Below are positions 54,951 through 64,000 of a DNA stretch of 64,000 bases, in pieces. The position numbers were made by a program, and so were the translations under genes. The notes beneath the pieces are model-generated. The model worked only from the letters and a program-made list of their open reading frames with translations. It was not told the origin of the DNA and made no database searches. Numbering within the stretch: position 1 is the first letter of the stretch; each line of letters begins with the position of its first letter. This stretch comes from Halocynthiibacter styelae (GTDB taxonomy: Bacteria; Pseudomonadota; Alphaproteobacteria; Rhodobacterales; Rhodobacteraceae), in assembly GCF_016123485.1 (NCBI RefSeq), contig NZ_JADCKQ010000001.1, positions 372,001 to 436,000 of the forward strand. Reading direction: 5' to 3'.

Positions 54951-56024
54951 TCAGCCCTTTGGCAGTAAGAGCGAGCTGTCGCCATAGGAGAAGAAGCGAT
55001 AGCCGTCACGGATCGCGTGTTCGTAAATGCGTTTCATTTCATCCACGCCCATGAGGGCTGAGACCAGCATCATCAATGTGGATTTCGGCAGGTGGAAATT
55101 GGTCATCAGACCGTCGGCCACTTTGAAATCGAAACCGGGTGTGATGAAGATATCTGTTTCATCGGTAAATGGGGCAATTTCACCGGTATCACGGGCCGCG
55201 GATTCGATCAGGCGCAGTGCCGTTGTGCCCACCGGGATCACACGCCCGCCAGCTTCTTTTGTCGCTTTGATCTCTGCCGCGGCCTGCGCCGTGACTTCAC
55301 CCCATTCCGCATGCATTTTGTGGTCGCGCACATCATCGACTTTCACGGGCAGGAATGTCCCTGCGCCCACATGCAGCGTTACATGGCTGAAATCCACGGC
55401 CATATCCGTCAGTCGATCAAGCAGTGCCTGATCAAAATGCAGACTGGCGGTTGGGGCCGCAACTGCGCCGGAATGTTTTGCAAAAACAGTCTGGTAATCC
55501 GTGTTGTCCTGATCATCTGCGGCACGTTTTGCAGCGATATAAGGCGGCAGGGGCATATTTCCGGCCTTCTGCAAAGCCACGTCAAATTCATCGCCTGTGG
55601 TGTTGAACTCAAGCAAAGCTGCGCCATCATCGCGCCCGGTCACACGGGCTTTGAAGCCGTCACCGAAGTTGATTTCCTCACCGTCTTTGACTTTACGCAG
55701 GGGTTTGATCAGCGCCCGCCAGCCCCCGGGGGTTTCCCCCAGGGGGTCAAGCAAAGTCACCTCAATTTTTGAACTGACCCGCCCCTGGGCGCTATCGCGA
55801 AAGCGCTGTCCGGTCAGACGCGCGGGAATAACTTTGGTGTCATTCAGAACCAGTCGGTCACCGGGCCGCAGAAGCTGCGCAATGTCATGTACATGATGAT
55901 CCGTCAGAGACAGATCGCCCCCCTGCCCCTGCGCGACAAGAAAGCGCGAGGCTGTGCGCGGCACCGCCGGGCGGGTCGCGATCAGGTCTTCAGGCAGGTC
56001 GAAATCAAAGTCAGAAAGTTTCAT
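54951..56024 (-). CDS. queA: S-adenosylmethionine:tRNA ribosyltransferase-isomerase
   Basis: Transfers the ribose of S-adenosylmethionine to 7-aminomethyl-7-deazaguanine in tRNA, the step before queuosine. The 357-residue protein begins [12 protein letters not shown] and has [11 protein letters not shown] near 58 and the [11 protein letters not shown] segment near 235. I used ATG 56024; the ATG at 56033 is 3 codons upstream. It lies downstream of rnd, and an octamer array separates the two. Confidence 0.96.
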   Translation of the reverse strand: MKLSDFDFDLPEDLIATRPAVPRTASRFLVAQGQGGDLSLTDHHVHDIAQLLRPGDRLVLNDTKVIPARLTGQRFRDSAQGRVSSKIEVTLLDPLGETPGGWRALIKPLRKVKDGEEINFGDGFKARVTGRDDGAALLEFNTTGDEFDVALQKAGNMPLPPYIAAKRAADDQDNTDYQTVFAKHSGAVAAPTASLHFDQALLDRLTDMAVDFSHVTLHVGAGTFLPVKVDDVRDHKMHAEWGEVTAQAAAEIKATKEAGGRVIPVGTTALRLIESAARDTGEIAPFTDETDIFITPGFDFKVADGLMTNFHLPKSTLMMLVSALMGVDEMKRIYEHAIRDGYRFFSYGDSSLLLPKG

Positions 56025-56094
56025 AGGCGTCATCTGCGATATTCACGCGCCGCTGGCAAGATGAAAGGCAGATCCGGACAGTAAAGGTCCAGAG

Positions 56095-56156
56095 TTCCGG
56101 TTTTCCGGTTTTCCGGTTTTCCGGTTTTCCGGTTTTCCGGTTTTCCGGTTTTCCGG
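56095..56156. repeat. tandem octamer array, TTTTCCGG
   Basis: Seven complete copies of TTTTCCGG (56101-56156) follow a partial copy (56095-56100), 7.75 units in all. The unit length of 8 is not a multiple of 3. On the minus strand it reads CCGGAAAA and lies between the rnd stop (56216) and the queA start (56024), 71 bases ahead of queA. The perfect tandem form is slippage-prone, so copy number should vary between strains. The CCGG cores can pair with one another. Confidence 0.95.
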
Positions 56157-56215
56157 TGAAAATGGCGTTCAGACAGGGCTTGTCCAGGGAAATCAACGCC
56201 CTGATTGTGGTGAAC

Positions 56216-57373
56216 TTACAGTTCAACCACTTTCACAGCAGATCCCTTCGCGGTCAGGGCAATCTCACCCTGACACAGACGTATCGCATCTTCGCCAAAG
56301 ACCTCGCCACGCCAGCCTTTCAGCGATGGCACATCCCGCTTGCCAGACGCAATTTCATCCAGTTCAGATGCGGTGGCGATCAGCTTCTGTGCAACGCCTG
56401 CATTCTCAGCCTTGGCTTTCAGCAGCACACGCAGAAGATCCGCCAGCGCGGGGTTCACCTGGGCCTTATCTTTGTCATTACTGACCTTCGGCCAGGTCGC
56501 CGGATCGCTGTTCAAGCCCGCTTTCACAGCCTTCAGAATGCCATCTGCAACATCGCCCTTACGTGCTTCACGCAGCAGAAGGCGCGAACGACCAAGGTCC
56601 TGCGCGTTTTGTGGTTTGGTCGATGCCAGTTCCATCAGCGCATCATCCTTCATCACACGGTTGCGTGGGATGTTACGGGACTGTGCGTAGCTTTCCCGAA
56701 ACTCAGCCAACTCGCGGGCAACAGCCAGAAACTTACCAGAATTTGTCCGTGTTTTCAGACGCTTCCAGGCCTCTTCCGGCTTAATGATATAGGTTTCGGG
56801 TGACAGCAGAACCTGCAGTTCTTCCTGCAACCATGGTTCACGCCCGTTCTTCTTCAGATCAGCTGAAAGCCGTTCGTAGATCATCCGCAAATGGGTCACA
56901 TCCCCGACAGCATAGGTTTTCTGCGCATCGGTCAGCGGACGGCGGGACCAGTCGGTGAAACGGGAGGATTTATCAAGCGGTTGTTTTGCAATTTTACGCA
57001 CAAGGGTTTCATAGCCCACCTGTTCGCCAAAACCGCACACCATCGCCGCAACCTGAGTGTCAAACAGCGGAAGCGGGAAAACGCCTGCTTCGATAAAAAA
57101 GATCTCCAGATCCTGGCGGGCGGCATGGAACACTTTCACCACGTCTTCGTTGCGGAAAAGATCGTGAAGAGGTTCCAGAGACATGCCTTCAACAAGGGGA
57201 TCCACCAACACCGCGTCGGTTTTACCGTCACCCGGATAAGCCAGCTGCACAAGGCAAAGCTTTGAATAATAGGTTCGTTCGCGCAGAAATTCTGTATCAA
57301 CGGTGACGTAAGGATGAGCGGCAGCGCGGGCACAAAATTCGGCAAGCGCCTGGGTGGTGGTAATTGTCTGCAT
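56216..57373 (-). CDS. rnd: ribonuclease D
   Basis: 3'-5' exoribonuclease that trims tRNA precursors, 385 residues. The DEDDy active site is spread over V-D-T-E-F near 25, H-A-A-R-Q-D-L near 85 and Y-A-V-G-D near 155 (Tyr then Asp). A HRDC domain (about 210-290) follows, as in enteric RNase D. It lies upstream of queA on the same strand, and both process tRNA. Confidence 0.95.
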   Translation of the reverse strand: MQTITTTQALAEFCARAAAHPYVTVDTEFLRERTYYSKLCLVQLAYPGDGKTDAVLVDPLVEGMSLEPLHDLFRNEDVVKVFHAARQDLEIFFIEAGVFPLPLFDTQVAAMVCGFGEQVGYETLVRKIAKQPLDKSSRFTDWSRRPLTDAQKTYAVGDVTHLRMIYERLSADLKKNGREPWLQEELQVLLSPETYIIKPEEAWKRLKTRTNSGKFLAVARELAEFRESYAQSRNIPRNRVMKDDALMELASTKPQNAQDLGRSRLLLREARKGDVADGILKAVKAGLNSDPATWPKVSNDKDKAQVNPALADLLRVLLKAKAENAGVAQKLIATASELDEIASGKRDVPSLKGWRGEVFGEDAIRLCQGEIALTAKGSAVKVVEL

Positions 57374-57432
57374 GTGGCCTGATTATCTTTCTGTTTCAGA
57401 CGTTGTAAGCGAAAATAATTCTCCTGGGAAGG

Positions 57433-58035
57433 TCAGAGACGCAAAAGCCCAGGCTCACCCGTCAGGAAATGGCGCAATACGGCCGGATAAAGCTGATGTT
57501 CCTGAACCAGAACACGTTTTGCAAGGCTGTCTGGCGTATCATCCGCCCGGATCGGAACAGAAGCCTGACCAAGCAATGGGCCATCATCCAGACCCGCAGT
57601 GACCTTATGCACAGAACAACCTGCTTCATTGTCCCCGGCCTCAATCGCCCGGGCATGGGTGTTCAGGCCTTTGTATTTCGGCAGCAGGGACGGGTGAATA
57701 TTCAGAACCCGCCCTTCCCAGGCATCCACAAACACAGGGGTCAGGATGCGCATGAAACCGGCAAGGCAGATCACATCCGGCGCGGCATGGCGCAATGTAT
57801 CATTCAGGGCGGCGTCAAAATCTTCACGGGTGTCATATGCTTTGTGATCGAGAACCGCAGTCGGAATACCCAGATCGCGGGCTTTCGCCAAACCACCCGC
57901 GTCCGCAATATTGCTGAGCACCAGCACAGGCGCACCAGGATGCATTGGGTCGCCCAACATATCCTGCGCCAGCGTCACCATGTTCGAGCCGCCCCCTGAA
58001 ATCAGGATGGCGACCCGTTTTTTCTGCGCTTTCAC
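57433..58035 (-). CDS. purN: phosphoribosylglycinamide formyltransferase
   Basis: Transfers a formyl group from 10-formyl-THF to GAR, the third step of purine synthesis. The 200-residue protein has the G-G-G-S-N-M loop (14-19) and the [16 protein letters not shown] segment near 112 with the catalytic His. It overlaps purM by 4 bases and is translated with it. Confidence 0.96.
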   Translation of the reverse strand: MKAQKKRVAILISGGGSNMVTLAQDMLGDPMHPGAPVLVLSNIADAGGLAKARDLGIPTAVLDHKAYDTREDFDAALNDTLRHAAPDVICLAGFMRILTPVFVDAWEGRVLNIHPSLLPKYKGLNTHARAIEAGDNEAGCSVHKVTAGLDDGPLLGQASVPIRADDTPDSLAKRVLVQEHQLYPAVLRHFLTGEPGLLRL

Positions 58036-59078
58036 AGCAGCGCGCCTTTGTAGGTCACGCCTTCACCTGCGGAAAGCTGACCCAGGGTGCAGACGTCATG
58101 GCCCGCGTCTTCAAAGATCTTTTGCGCCTCTGCGGCTTTGTCGGCAGACACAACCGCAATCATGCCAATACCGCAGTTGAAGGTCTTCAGGATCTCAGCC
58201 TGTTCCATCCCACCGGTTGCAGCCAGCCATTTGAACACGCCAGGCAGTTCCCAGGCGTTCAGGTCGATCTCAGCGCCCAGACCTTCCGGCAGAACGCGCG
58301 GCAGGTTTTCGGTCAGACCGCCACCGGTGATATGCGCAAGGCCACGCACAGCGCCCGCTTTCATCGCCGCGACAGATCCTTTGACATAAAGTTTTGTCGG
58401 CGCCAGCAAAGCCGCGCCAAGGGTGCCTTCACCCCATGGGCAATCTGCATCCCAGCCAAGGCCGGACATATCAACCAACTTGCGCACAAGGCTGTAACCG
58501 TTGGAATGCACGCCGTTTGAAGACAGGCCCAGCAGAACGTCACCTTCGCCCATTTCCGCCGGCAGGGTTGCACCGCGTTCCATCGCGCCAACCGCAAAAC
58601 CCGCAAGGTCAAAGTCACCTTCGGAATACATGCCTGGCATCTCAGCGGTTTCCCCACCAATCAGGGCACAACCGGATTGCGCACAACCTTCCGCAATGCC
58701 GTTGATGATGGTGGTTGCACTGTCCAGATCCAGCTTGCCAGTGGCGAAGTAATCAAGGAAGAACAGCGGTTCCGCCCCCTGACAGATCAGGTCGTTCACA
58801 CACATGGCGACGAGATCAATACCGATGGTGTCATAGTTGCCGGTGTCAATCGCGATGCGCAACTTGGTGCCAACGCCATCCGTCGCGCCGACCAGGATCG
58901 GATCGTTATAACCTGCGCCTTTCAGGTCGAACATCGCACCAAACCCGCCAAGGCCGGACATCACACCAGGACGTATGGTACGCTTGGCGGCCGGTTTGAT
59001 ACGTTCAACCAGCTCATTGCCTGCATCAATGTCCACACCCGCGTCTGCATAGGTGATTCCGTTCTTTCCGTCAGTCAT
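58032..59078 (-). CDS. purM: phosphoribosylformylglycinamidine cyclo-ligase
   Basis: AIR synthetase, the fifth step of purine synthesis, 348 residues. Typical segments are Y-A-D-A-G-V-D near residue 9, the ATP-binding D-G-V-G-T-K near 75 and [13 protein letters not shown] near 185. The start used is ATG 59078 (M-T-D-G-K-N), with GGAG ahead; a frame continues to 59126. Together with purL it shows at least two dispersed purine loci. Confidence 0.96.
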   Translation of the reverse strand: MTDGKNGITYADAGVDIDAGNELVERIKPAAKRTIRPGVMSGLGGFGAMFDLKGAGYNDPILVGATDGVGTKLRIAIDTGNYDTIGIDLVAMCVNDLICQGAEPLFFLDYFATGKLDLDSATTIINGIAEGCAQSGCALIGGETAEMPGMYSEGDFDLAGFAVGAMERGATLPAEMGEGDVLLGLSSNGVHSNGYSLVRKLVDMSGLGWDADCPWGEGTLGAALLAPTKLYVKGSVAAMKAGAVRGLAHITGGGLTENLPRVLPEGLGAEIDLNAWELPGVFKWLAATGGMEQAEILKTFNCGIGMIAVVSADKAAEAQKIFEDAGHDVCTLGQLSAGEGVTYKGALL

Positions 59079-59255
59079 GGTGCGCTCCGGCTCATCAGTT
59101 AGCTTTGCGCGCCAGTTATCACTCAATTGTCGCTATGTCGATTGCAGAAGGAATATGTGAGGTCTTAATCTTCACAACCGGGGAAATCCTGCGTTTTTCA
59201 GCGCGGGTCACAAAAACAACTCATTTAAGGCGGATAAACCGCCTTGGGGGGACGC

Positions 59256-60161
59256 ATGGAATTTCTGACTGATCTTTACGCCGCTTTTTTCGGCTCTGGT
59301 GTAATGACCGCACCGGAATATCTGATCCTCAGCCTTCCGGTTGCATGGATCATCTATCTGCTGCGCCGCCGTCCCGGTGGGTTCTGGGCCTGGCTGATGC
59401 CACGTAAAATCTGGCTTCACAAATCCCACGGCCTTGACATAAAACTGTTTTTTCTCGGACGCCTGATGTCCTTTTTTAATGTGGCGGCACGTATTTCTCT
59501 GACCACATTCATTGCAATAAATGTTGGGCGCATGATCGGGCAGGAAGACCCTTTAATCTCATCCCCGCTTCTGCTGACACTGTTGCTTTGGTTGTCTGCC
59601 GATCTTGCCAGCTATGTCAGCCACCGGCTGCATCACCAGGTTCACACGCTCTGGCCGCTTCATGCCGTGCATCACAGCGCCGAGGTTCTGACCCCGTTCA
59701 CCGCATACCGACAGCACCCGCTTGTGCATTTCACAGCCATACTGATCAATTCTGCCCTGATCGGCGTTGCGCAGGGTTTTTTGATCGGCGGCCATGATCC
59801 GGCCAGCATGATCTACAGCGTTGCCGGCATTAATGTGCTGTTTGTTCTGGCCAATATCGCCATGTCAAATTTCCATCACACACATCTCTGGATCAGTTTT
59901 GGACCGGTGCTGGAACATATTCTGATTTCCCCTGCACAACATCAGATCCACCACAGCACCGCCCCGAAGCACTATAACAAAAACTATGGGCATACGCTTG
60001 CGATATGGGACTGGATGTTTGGTACGCTCTATGTGATCCGGGGCATTGAAAATGTGAAATTCGGCGTTGAGGATCCACAAAAAGACCCCTCCCGAAGCTA
60101 TAGTTTGCTTTACACGCTGGTCTATCCCCTGAAGCAAATGACCGCGCGGCTGCGCAAATAA
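59256..60161 (+). CDS. sterol desaturase / fatty acid hydroxylase family protein
   Basis: Membrane di-iron protein of 301 residues. The His-box set is H-R-L-H-H near residue 130, H-A-V-H-H near 145 and H-Q-I-H-H near 230, within a membrane-spanning region. Such proteins hydroxylate or desaturate lipids, including hopanoids, carotenoids or ornithine lipids; which lipid is not seen here. The ATG at 59256 has GGGGGGA; an AAGGCGG/CCGCCTT hairpin (59227-59245) just ahead of it could influence translation. A TTG at 59244 is an alternative start. Confidence 0.9.
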   Translation: MEFLTDLYAAFFGSGVMTAPEYLILSLPVAWIIYLLRRRPGGFWAWLMPRKIWLHKSHGLDIKLFFLGRLMSFFNVAARISLTTFIAINVGRMIGQEDPLISSPLLLTLLLWLSADLASYVSHRLHHQVHTLWPLHAVHHSAEVLTPFTAYRQHPLVHFTAILINSALIGVAQGFLIGGHDPASMIYSVAGINVLFVLANIAMSNFHHTHLWISFGPVLEHILISPAQHQIHHSTAPKHYNKNYGHTLAIWDWMFGTLYVIRGIENVKFGVEDPQKDPSRSYSLLYTLVYPLKQMTARLRK

Positions 60162-60185
60162 AAACGGCCCCTGAAACAGGGGCCG
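60161..60185 (-). terminator. terminator of small membrane protein gene
   Basis: CGGCCCCTG (60165-60173) pairs with CAGGGGCCG (60177-60185). On the minus strand it is followed by a T-run, ending the small gene at 60208; on the plus strand there is no T-run. Confidence 0.75.
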
Positions 60186-60207
60186 CAGTCAACATGTCTG
60201 ACGGAAA

Positions 60208-60453
60208 TCAGAATTCCATCAGAATTTCACCTTTTCCATCGTCTTCAGCAGGCGCTTCGCGGGATGCGGCATTGCCATTGCCGGATCCACCAAATGCCCA
60301 GGCCAGAACACCGATTACCACCGCGGCAATCAGCACCTTTTCCGCCCCGTTTGATCCGGATGGCGGTGGTGTGACCACTTCTCCGGCATTCACACTGTTG
60401 ACGCCCAGTGCAACGACAAGCGTTGTGCCCAGTAATGTATTGCGTAATTTCAT
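60208..60453 (-). CDS. small exported or membrane protein
   Basis: An 81-residue protein with a signal peptide or N-terminal membrane segment (about 1-23), a second hydrophobic segment (about 38-56) and an acidic Gly-rich tail. The ATG at 60453 has AGGGGAG. I see no family motif. It lies convergent with the desaturase-family gene and divergent from the tRNA. Confidence 0.7.
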   Translation of the reverse strand: MKLRNTLLGTTLVVALGVNSVNAGEVVTPPPSGSNGAEKVLIAAVVIGVLAWAFGGSGNGNAASREAPAEDDGKGEILMEF

Positions 60454-60609
60454 GCGTCTCCCCTTTTCTTCTTTGGGAAAAATTCCCGACCCTATCAAAA
60501 CGCGATAAATTGTCAGAAAAAGGGCGGTGTTGAATTTTGCGCAACGGAATGCATATCCCACACTGCGCGCTTGACCTCCCGTCTCAGAATGATACGGATA
60601 AGCACAGGC

Positions 60610-60686
60610 GGGCTTGTAGCTCAGTTGGTTAGAGCAGAGCGCTCATAACGCTTTGGTCGTAGGTTCGAGTCCTACCGGGCCTACCA
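60610..60686 (+). tRNA. tRNA with CAT anticodon, probably Ile (lysidine type)
   Basis: A 77-base cloverleaf with encoded CCA. The acceptor stem pairs base 60610 onward with 60676-60682 and includes G-T wobbles. The T arm is GTAGG-TTCGAGT-CCTAC, and the anticodon loop is C-T-C-A-T-A-A with anticodon CAT. There is no C1 mismatch, so it is not initiator Met. The loop and the following TTTGGTCG resemble tRNA-Ile2 (CAT modified to lysidine), but elongator Met cannot be excluded. Confidence 0.9.
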
Positions 60687-61394
60687 TTTTGAAAATCTTT
60701 TCAATAAAACAATGGGAACCTTTTCTACAGGTCACGTCCTCGACACATTAAATTTCTATGACTTACAAGTAGCCTGTCCGACGAACCGTCGATTGATTCA
60801 TCCGCGTCGCGCTGAAAGAGGATCTTTGCATATCGGTCATCCAACTTGCATATCCGTTATCCAAAAAGATCATCAGAATATCTTCTGGGTTCAGGCCTGG
60901 TTCAAGAAGTTTCACAATTTCAATTACACCCCTACTAACTTTTGTATCCAGGCTCTCTGCCACAGAATGGCCGATTAACTATGTTCCTCCGCACTGCAAT
61001 CTGGTGCACAGCGTCACGCTTAAAACCTTCACTGAAATTTGGCTTCCCCATAACGGGCACCTCGCCACAAAGTTAAGGAAGAAAGTGTCTGAAACATTAG
61101 GATCTATTCAACCATCCCTTGAATGCTTGCTTCTTCTGCGTCCGTGATTGGTGTTGGTTGTTTTACAGTCATATCAGGATTCGTTTCATTGTCGCTGCCC
61201 CCCTGCGAGAACAGGCACGGATCTCAGTAAAACGAACCAATTCACGCGCAAAACGGTCACCAAATGGAAGGACCTCAACCACAGCGTATAGTCATTCGAA
61301 ATTGAACGAATACAGAGCAAGATTTTAGCTTGACCCGAAATTACTGGTCTGGATAGACGAACTAAGTTGCAAAGTGCAAATGTGGAGTTAACAA
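60687..61394. other. gene-poor region after tRNA, 708 bases
   Basis: The stretch is more AT-rich than the flanking genes. It holds the short minus-strand frame 60763-60963 and other short open frames without a ribosome site. I found no direct repeat of the tRNA 3' end in the window, and no integrase, so an island is only a possibility. The downstream gene is a Hint protein. Confidence 0.5.
60763..60963 (-). CDS. possible small protein of 66 residues
   Basis: A frame with GTG at 60963 and no clear ribosome site. It has an amphipathic stretch K-V-S-R-G-V-I-E-I-V-K-L-L-E-P-G-L-N-P-E-D-I-L, which looks like real helical protein. The frame is open a little further upstream, so the start is uncertain. 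It could be a small gene or a chance frame. Confidence 0.3.
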   Translation of the reverse strand: MAESLDTKVSRGVIEIVKLLEPGLNPEDILMIFLDNGYASWMTDMQRSSFSATRMNQSTVRRTGYL

Positions 61395-62717
61395 GTGCCA
61401 GAGTTTCATTACGCCCTCTTTAAAGCAAGCGATGTAACTGTCGCGACGTCGCCTGCCCTGAACCTGGTCACACTGAATGGTATGTCTGGTACCTTTGGGA
61501 GTGGTGGGGTCGCAACAGAGATTGTTGTAACCGATGATGACAACTTTTTGGGCAACAACCAATACACCTCTATTGGAACGGGATCTGTTGTCGATAGTAC
61601 GCCCTATACAATGGCGAACACAGATGGGTCCCTTGGATTTGCTGGTGATGAGCGCTTGCAGTTCAATACGATGATCCACACGTATAATACATCTCCTGTT
61701 ACGGCTTCTAACCTGTATACAAATGCATATGTGACACCCGAAGCCAGCGCATCGCAGACAAAGGAGTCTTATGGTGCAAGTTTTGGTGTCCCTTCGACAC
61801 CTTCGGGCCCAGGGGTTGGTCGTTCCGTCTACGGCATCTCTTTTAACGCTACTGGCCCGGATGGGACGACCAGTTGGGCTATGCATCAGGTTCGCATTAC
61901 AAGTGCGACCAATGGTACATCAGAAACATATTGGATGGTCGCTCCTACGTCGGCGGATCAGTCTCTGTCTGATCTGACATCTGCGACCTCTTTTTCCGGC
62001 GTTAGCTATGGGGGGATGTCCCTTGTCGCTCCAGCTGCGCATTCTCTCGGACTGCGAACAGGTGGACGTGCGAATTGGAGCGGTTCAAGCGAGTCCTTCG
62101 TCTGTTTCTCAAAAGGCACAATGCTCAGCACAGAAAATGGATCCATCTCTGTTGAGGAGGTGCGCGCGGGCACCTTGCTGATGACCAAAGATAATGGATT
62201 GCAACCAGTGCGTTGGATCGGATCGCGGACGGTTGCCGTGGATGACAAGACCGCACCGATATGCATCAGCGCTGATGCCTTGGGTACGGGTTTCCCAAAG
62301 CGTGACTTGCGGGTCTCTCGCCAACACCGGATGATTGTCAGATCAAAGATAGCCATGCGCATGTTTGAACAGTCCGAAGTTCTGATCGCCGCCGGGAAAC
62401 TTACGGATCTTCCAGGGATTTATGTGGATAAATCAGAACCTGAGGTGGAATATTTCCATGTCCTTCTGGACCGCCACGACATAATCTTTGCTGAGGGTTC
62501 AGAAACAGAAAGTCTGTTTACAGGTGCTCATGCCTTGGACACGCTCGCACCCGAATATTATGATGAGGTGATGACGTTGTTTCCTGAGCTGTCTGATCGT
62601 GATTTTAAACCGGAGCCTGGTCGCTACATCCCGACGATCAGGCAGCAAAAGCGGCTTATTGAACGACATCTCCAGAACAACCGCCCCTTACAAATCTCTC
62701 AGCAGGAAGCAACATAA
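61395..62717 (+). CDS. Hint-domain protein with large N-terminal domain
   Basis: A 440-residue protein. Residues 1-230 form a Gly/Ser/Thr-rich beta-like domain with no known signature. The Hint_2 domain begins at Cys237 in F-V-C-F-S-K-G-T-M-L-S-T, has V-E-E-V-R-A-G-T-L-L-M-T-K-D, R-W-I-G, S-R-Q-H-R-M and D-R-H-D-I-I-F-A-E-G, matching the gene at 34519. GTG at 61395 is the start with GGAG ahead. Without a C-terminal Asn, cleavage without splicing is expected. No signal peptide is obvious. Confidence 0.85.
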   Translation: MPEFHYALFKASDVTVATSPALNLVTLNGMSGTFGSGGVATEIVVTDDDNFLGNNQYTSIGTGSVVDSTPYTMANTDGSLGFAGDERLQFNTMIHTYNTSPVTASNLYTNAYVTPEASASQTKESYGASFGVPSTPSGPGVGRSVYGISFNATGPDGTTSWAMHQVRITSATNGTSETYWMVAPTSADQSLSDLTSATSFSGVSYGGMSLVAPAAHSLGLRTGGRANWSGSSESFVCFSKGTMLSTENGSISVEEVRAGTLLMTKDNGLQPVRWIGSRTVAVDDKTAPICISADALGTGFPKRDLRVSRQHRMIVRSKIAMRMFEQSEVLIAAGKLTDLPGIYVDKSEPEVEYFHVLLDRHDIIFAEGSETESLFTGAHALDTLAPEYYDEVMTLFPELSDRDFKPEPGRYIPTIRQQKRLIERHLQNNRPLQISQQEAT

Positions 62718-63255
62718 ATTCAGGTGTGGCATTGTTGACGTTCCCCTCGACTATGACGATCAGGATAACGTTATCCAATGCGGTGAGGACAGGGAGCGAT
62801 TGAAAACAGTCGTGATGGGTTAACCCAACTTATGTAAACGCTTACGTTGGGGGCCTCAAAGGTTTCACCACCTGTGTGGAGGCTTTCCATAAATCACCTG
62901 TTCTCACAATATGTCTCAAGTCAGCGCATTACCCCGAACAATACCGACAAGTTCAGACCATTTTCGCACCAGTGGAAACGATCAGCCCTGACAGGGAAAA
63001 CGAACAGATCATCCATGACCCGCGCCAGCCGGTAGAATCGGTAAAAACCATTCCAACCAAATGCTTAAATATCTGAAATCCCAACAACTCAGGATTGTTA
63101 CGCATACAGATTCCACCCAAAAGGTAGCAATTTTGACCGAATTTGTTGCTATTCGGGCACCATTTAACGGAAGGCGACGTCTTCGCGTTGTCACTCATAA
63201 TATTTACGTGCAAAAAGTAATGTAACTGACGTTCAGTCTTCGAGGTAGAGTAATA
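62718..63255. other. intergenic region, 538 bases
   Basis: No gene is supported. A CCCAAC/GTTGGG dyad (about 62823-62851) lies after the Hint gene. Frames on both strands (for example 62876-63076 on the plus strand) lack ribosome sites and show no family signature. It is possible decayed sequence. Confidence 0.45.
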
Positions 63256-63579
63256 ATGAATCTGATTAAACAAATCGCCGCCGTCACCTTTATGAGCGCA
63301 ACTGCCGCTCTGGCAGGTAATCTTGAAACAGTACGCATCGATCCGGAAGTATCCCGCTTCGACCCGATCACTCAGATCGAGCCAAGCTGCGTTGCTTACA
63401 TTCCGAACGTTGTCCTCTGGGATCATGGCACCAGTCACTTTGTGACAGGCATTCAGGATCTGACCAACCTCGATCGCCGCACTGCAGGCTCTATCGCGCG
63501 GCAGTATTGCCGGGCTGTTCGCCTCAACTACCCTGACCCAATCGGTGATCTGCGCGCAAGCATCGAACAGTTCATGTAA
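63256..63579 (+). CDS. small exported protein
   Basis: A 107-residue protein with a signal peptide ending A-L-A-G near residue 21. The mature part has two cysteines that could form a disulfide in the periplasm, and no known family motif. GAGG-like sequence at 63242-63245 precedes the ATG. A strong terminator follows at 63610. Confidence 0.75.
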   Translation: MNLIKQIAAVTFMSATAALAGNLETVRIDPEVSRFDPITQIEPSCVAYIPNVVLWDHGTSHFVTGIQDLTNLDRRTAGSIARQYCRAVRLNYPDPIGDLRASIEQFM

Positions 63580-63609
63580 CTGCAACATCGAGTTCCCGCT
63601 AAAAAACGC

Positions 63610-63638
63610 AAAGCCGACGTATCCACGTCGGCTTTTTG
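63610..63638 (+). terminator. intrinsic terminator
   Basis: AAAGCCGACGT (63610-63620) pairs with ACGTCGGCTTT (63625-63635) around a 4-base loop, followed by T. It ends the small exported gene; its symmetry lets it also end the convergent monooxygenase. Confidence 0.9.
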
Positions 63639-63643
63639 TCGTT

Positions 63644-64000
63644 TCAGACTTCTGCCCCGTAGAGCCAGTCATAGCGCCGGTAAAGCAGACCAGGGGCAAA
63701 CCGCCCGGCCAGCCCGGCAGACCCGAAAGATATCCCCCTCATCAGGCTGCCCTGGCTGTGAAACAGACGCAGATTGGCAGCTGATACTTCCTGCACTTTC
63801 GTTGCGCGTTGTATTCGCGTCTGAAAATAGCGATGCCCCGCTGCGATAACGTCGCCACCCTGCCCCAGCACACGTGCCAGAACCACGGCATCTTCGAACG
63901 CCGCAACCGCACCTTGCGCCATGGAAGGCAGCATAGGGTGCGCAGCATCGCCCAGCAAAACAACACGGCCGTCAGACCAGCGCGGCAGCGGTGCACGGCC
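63644..64000 (-). CDS. FAD-dependent monooxygenase, 3' part
   Basis: The C-terminal 119 residues of a flavoprotein aromatic hydroxylase, cut by the window edge. [15 protein letters not shown] and M-A-Q-G-A are the FAD-binding GD motif region of salicylate or 3-hydroxybenzoate 6-hydroxylase-type enzymes. The exact substrate cannot be read from this part. It is convergent with the small exported gene. Confidence 0.88.
   Translation of the reverse strand, partial: GRAPLPRWSDGRVVLLGDAAHPMLPSMAQGAVAAFEDAVVLARVLGQGGDVIAAGHRYFQTRIQRATKVQEVSAANLRLFHSQGSLMRGISFGSAGLAGRFAPGLLYRRYDWLYGAEV

Noticed and set aside
59079-59255. Purine riboswitch ahead of purM
   Set aside because: No aptamer-like structure or conserved core is visible in this gap.
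62953-63699. Open frame on the minus strand across the small exported gene
   Set aside because: It crosses a gene with a signal peptide and a strong terminator; no motif.
60686-64000. Attachment-site copy of the tRNA 3' end
   Set aside because: I found no direct repeat of the tRNA end in the rest of the window.
1-64000. CRISPR array, insertion sequence or prophage structural genes
   Set aside because: No spaced direct repeats, transposase or capsid gene was seen; the octamer array has no spacers.

Overview
The window looks like a chromosomal segment of a marine alphaproteobacterium of the Rhodobacteraceae (Roseobacter group). The evidence is the gene content: a two-gene lysis cassette of the gene transfer agent type, two Hint-domain proteins of the Rhodobacteraceae kind, a fused indolepyruvate ferredoxin oxidoreductase, a complete valine-degradation set, a GTTC-N7-GTTC LexA box ahead of uvrA and a perfect TTAAC-N6-TTAAC CtrA-type box. 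By eye the GC content is moderate (mid-50s percent). Genes are densely packed, with many 1-4 base overlaps. No insertion sequence, prophage structural gene or CRISPR array is visible.

Layout. 0-10.6 kb: small hypotheticals, a PaaG-like hydratase, cytochrome c maturation genes (ccmE and ccmF-ccmH) separated by a sirtuin and a holin/endolysin pair, then argC, murI and an acyltransferase. 10.8-16.6 kb: indolepyruvate ferredoxin oxidoreductase with a divergent LysR regulator and a dyad between them, glutaredoxin 3, an AhpD-like protein, and a candidate small RNA with its own promoter and terminator. 16.6-24.4 kb: a large unrecognised secreted protein, purL with a Cys-rich partner, an overlapping bolA - two small paralogous membrane proteins - grxD operon, a DksA/TraR-type protein, a TfoX C-terminal domain protein, zapA and a coiled-coil gene. 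24.8-34.5 kb: central carbon metabolism, with tkt and two gap genes that share an operator-like sequence; a 47-residue membrane protein sits just ahead of the second gap.

34.5-46.6 kb: a Hint protein, coaD, a 2-oxoglutarate/Fe(II) oxygenase, a CBS protein, then valine catabolism (LysR regulator, mmsA, acyl-CoA dehydrogenase, 3-hydroxyisobutyryl-CoA hydrolase, mmsB) interrupted by a YbdK-type ligase and followed by an MmgE/PrpD protein. 46.6-60.5 kb: uvrA with a LexA box, an outer-membrane protein gene with a stop at codon 3, a rhodanese, lpdA, a DUF924 protein, an MFS transporter, queA and rnd separated by a run of 8-base tandem repeats, purM-purN, a sterol-desaturase-family protein and a small membrane protein. 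60.6-64 kb: a tRNA with CAT anticodon, a gene-poor stretch, a second Hint protein, a small exported protein and the 3' end of a flavin monooxygenase.

The most interesting items are the candidate small RNA near 16.48 kb, the shared operators at the two gap genes, the GTA-type lysis cassette between cytochrome maturation genes, the single-stop lesions near 40.6 and 49.7 kb, the paralogous small-protein pair in the bolA-grxD operon, and the tandem octamer between rnd and queA. I did not find a clear new multi-gene defence or secretion system. Families were assigned by reading motifs; no database search was run.
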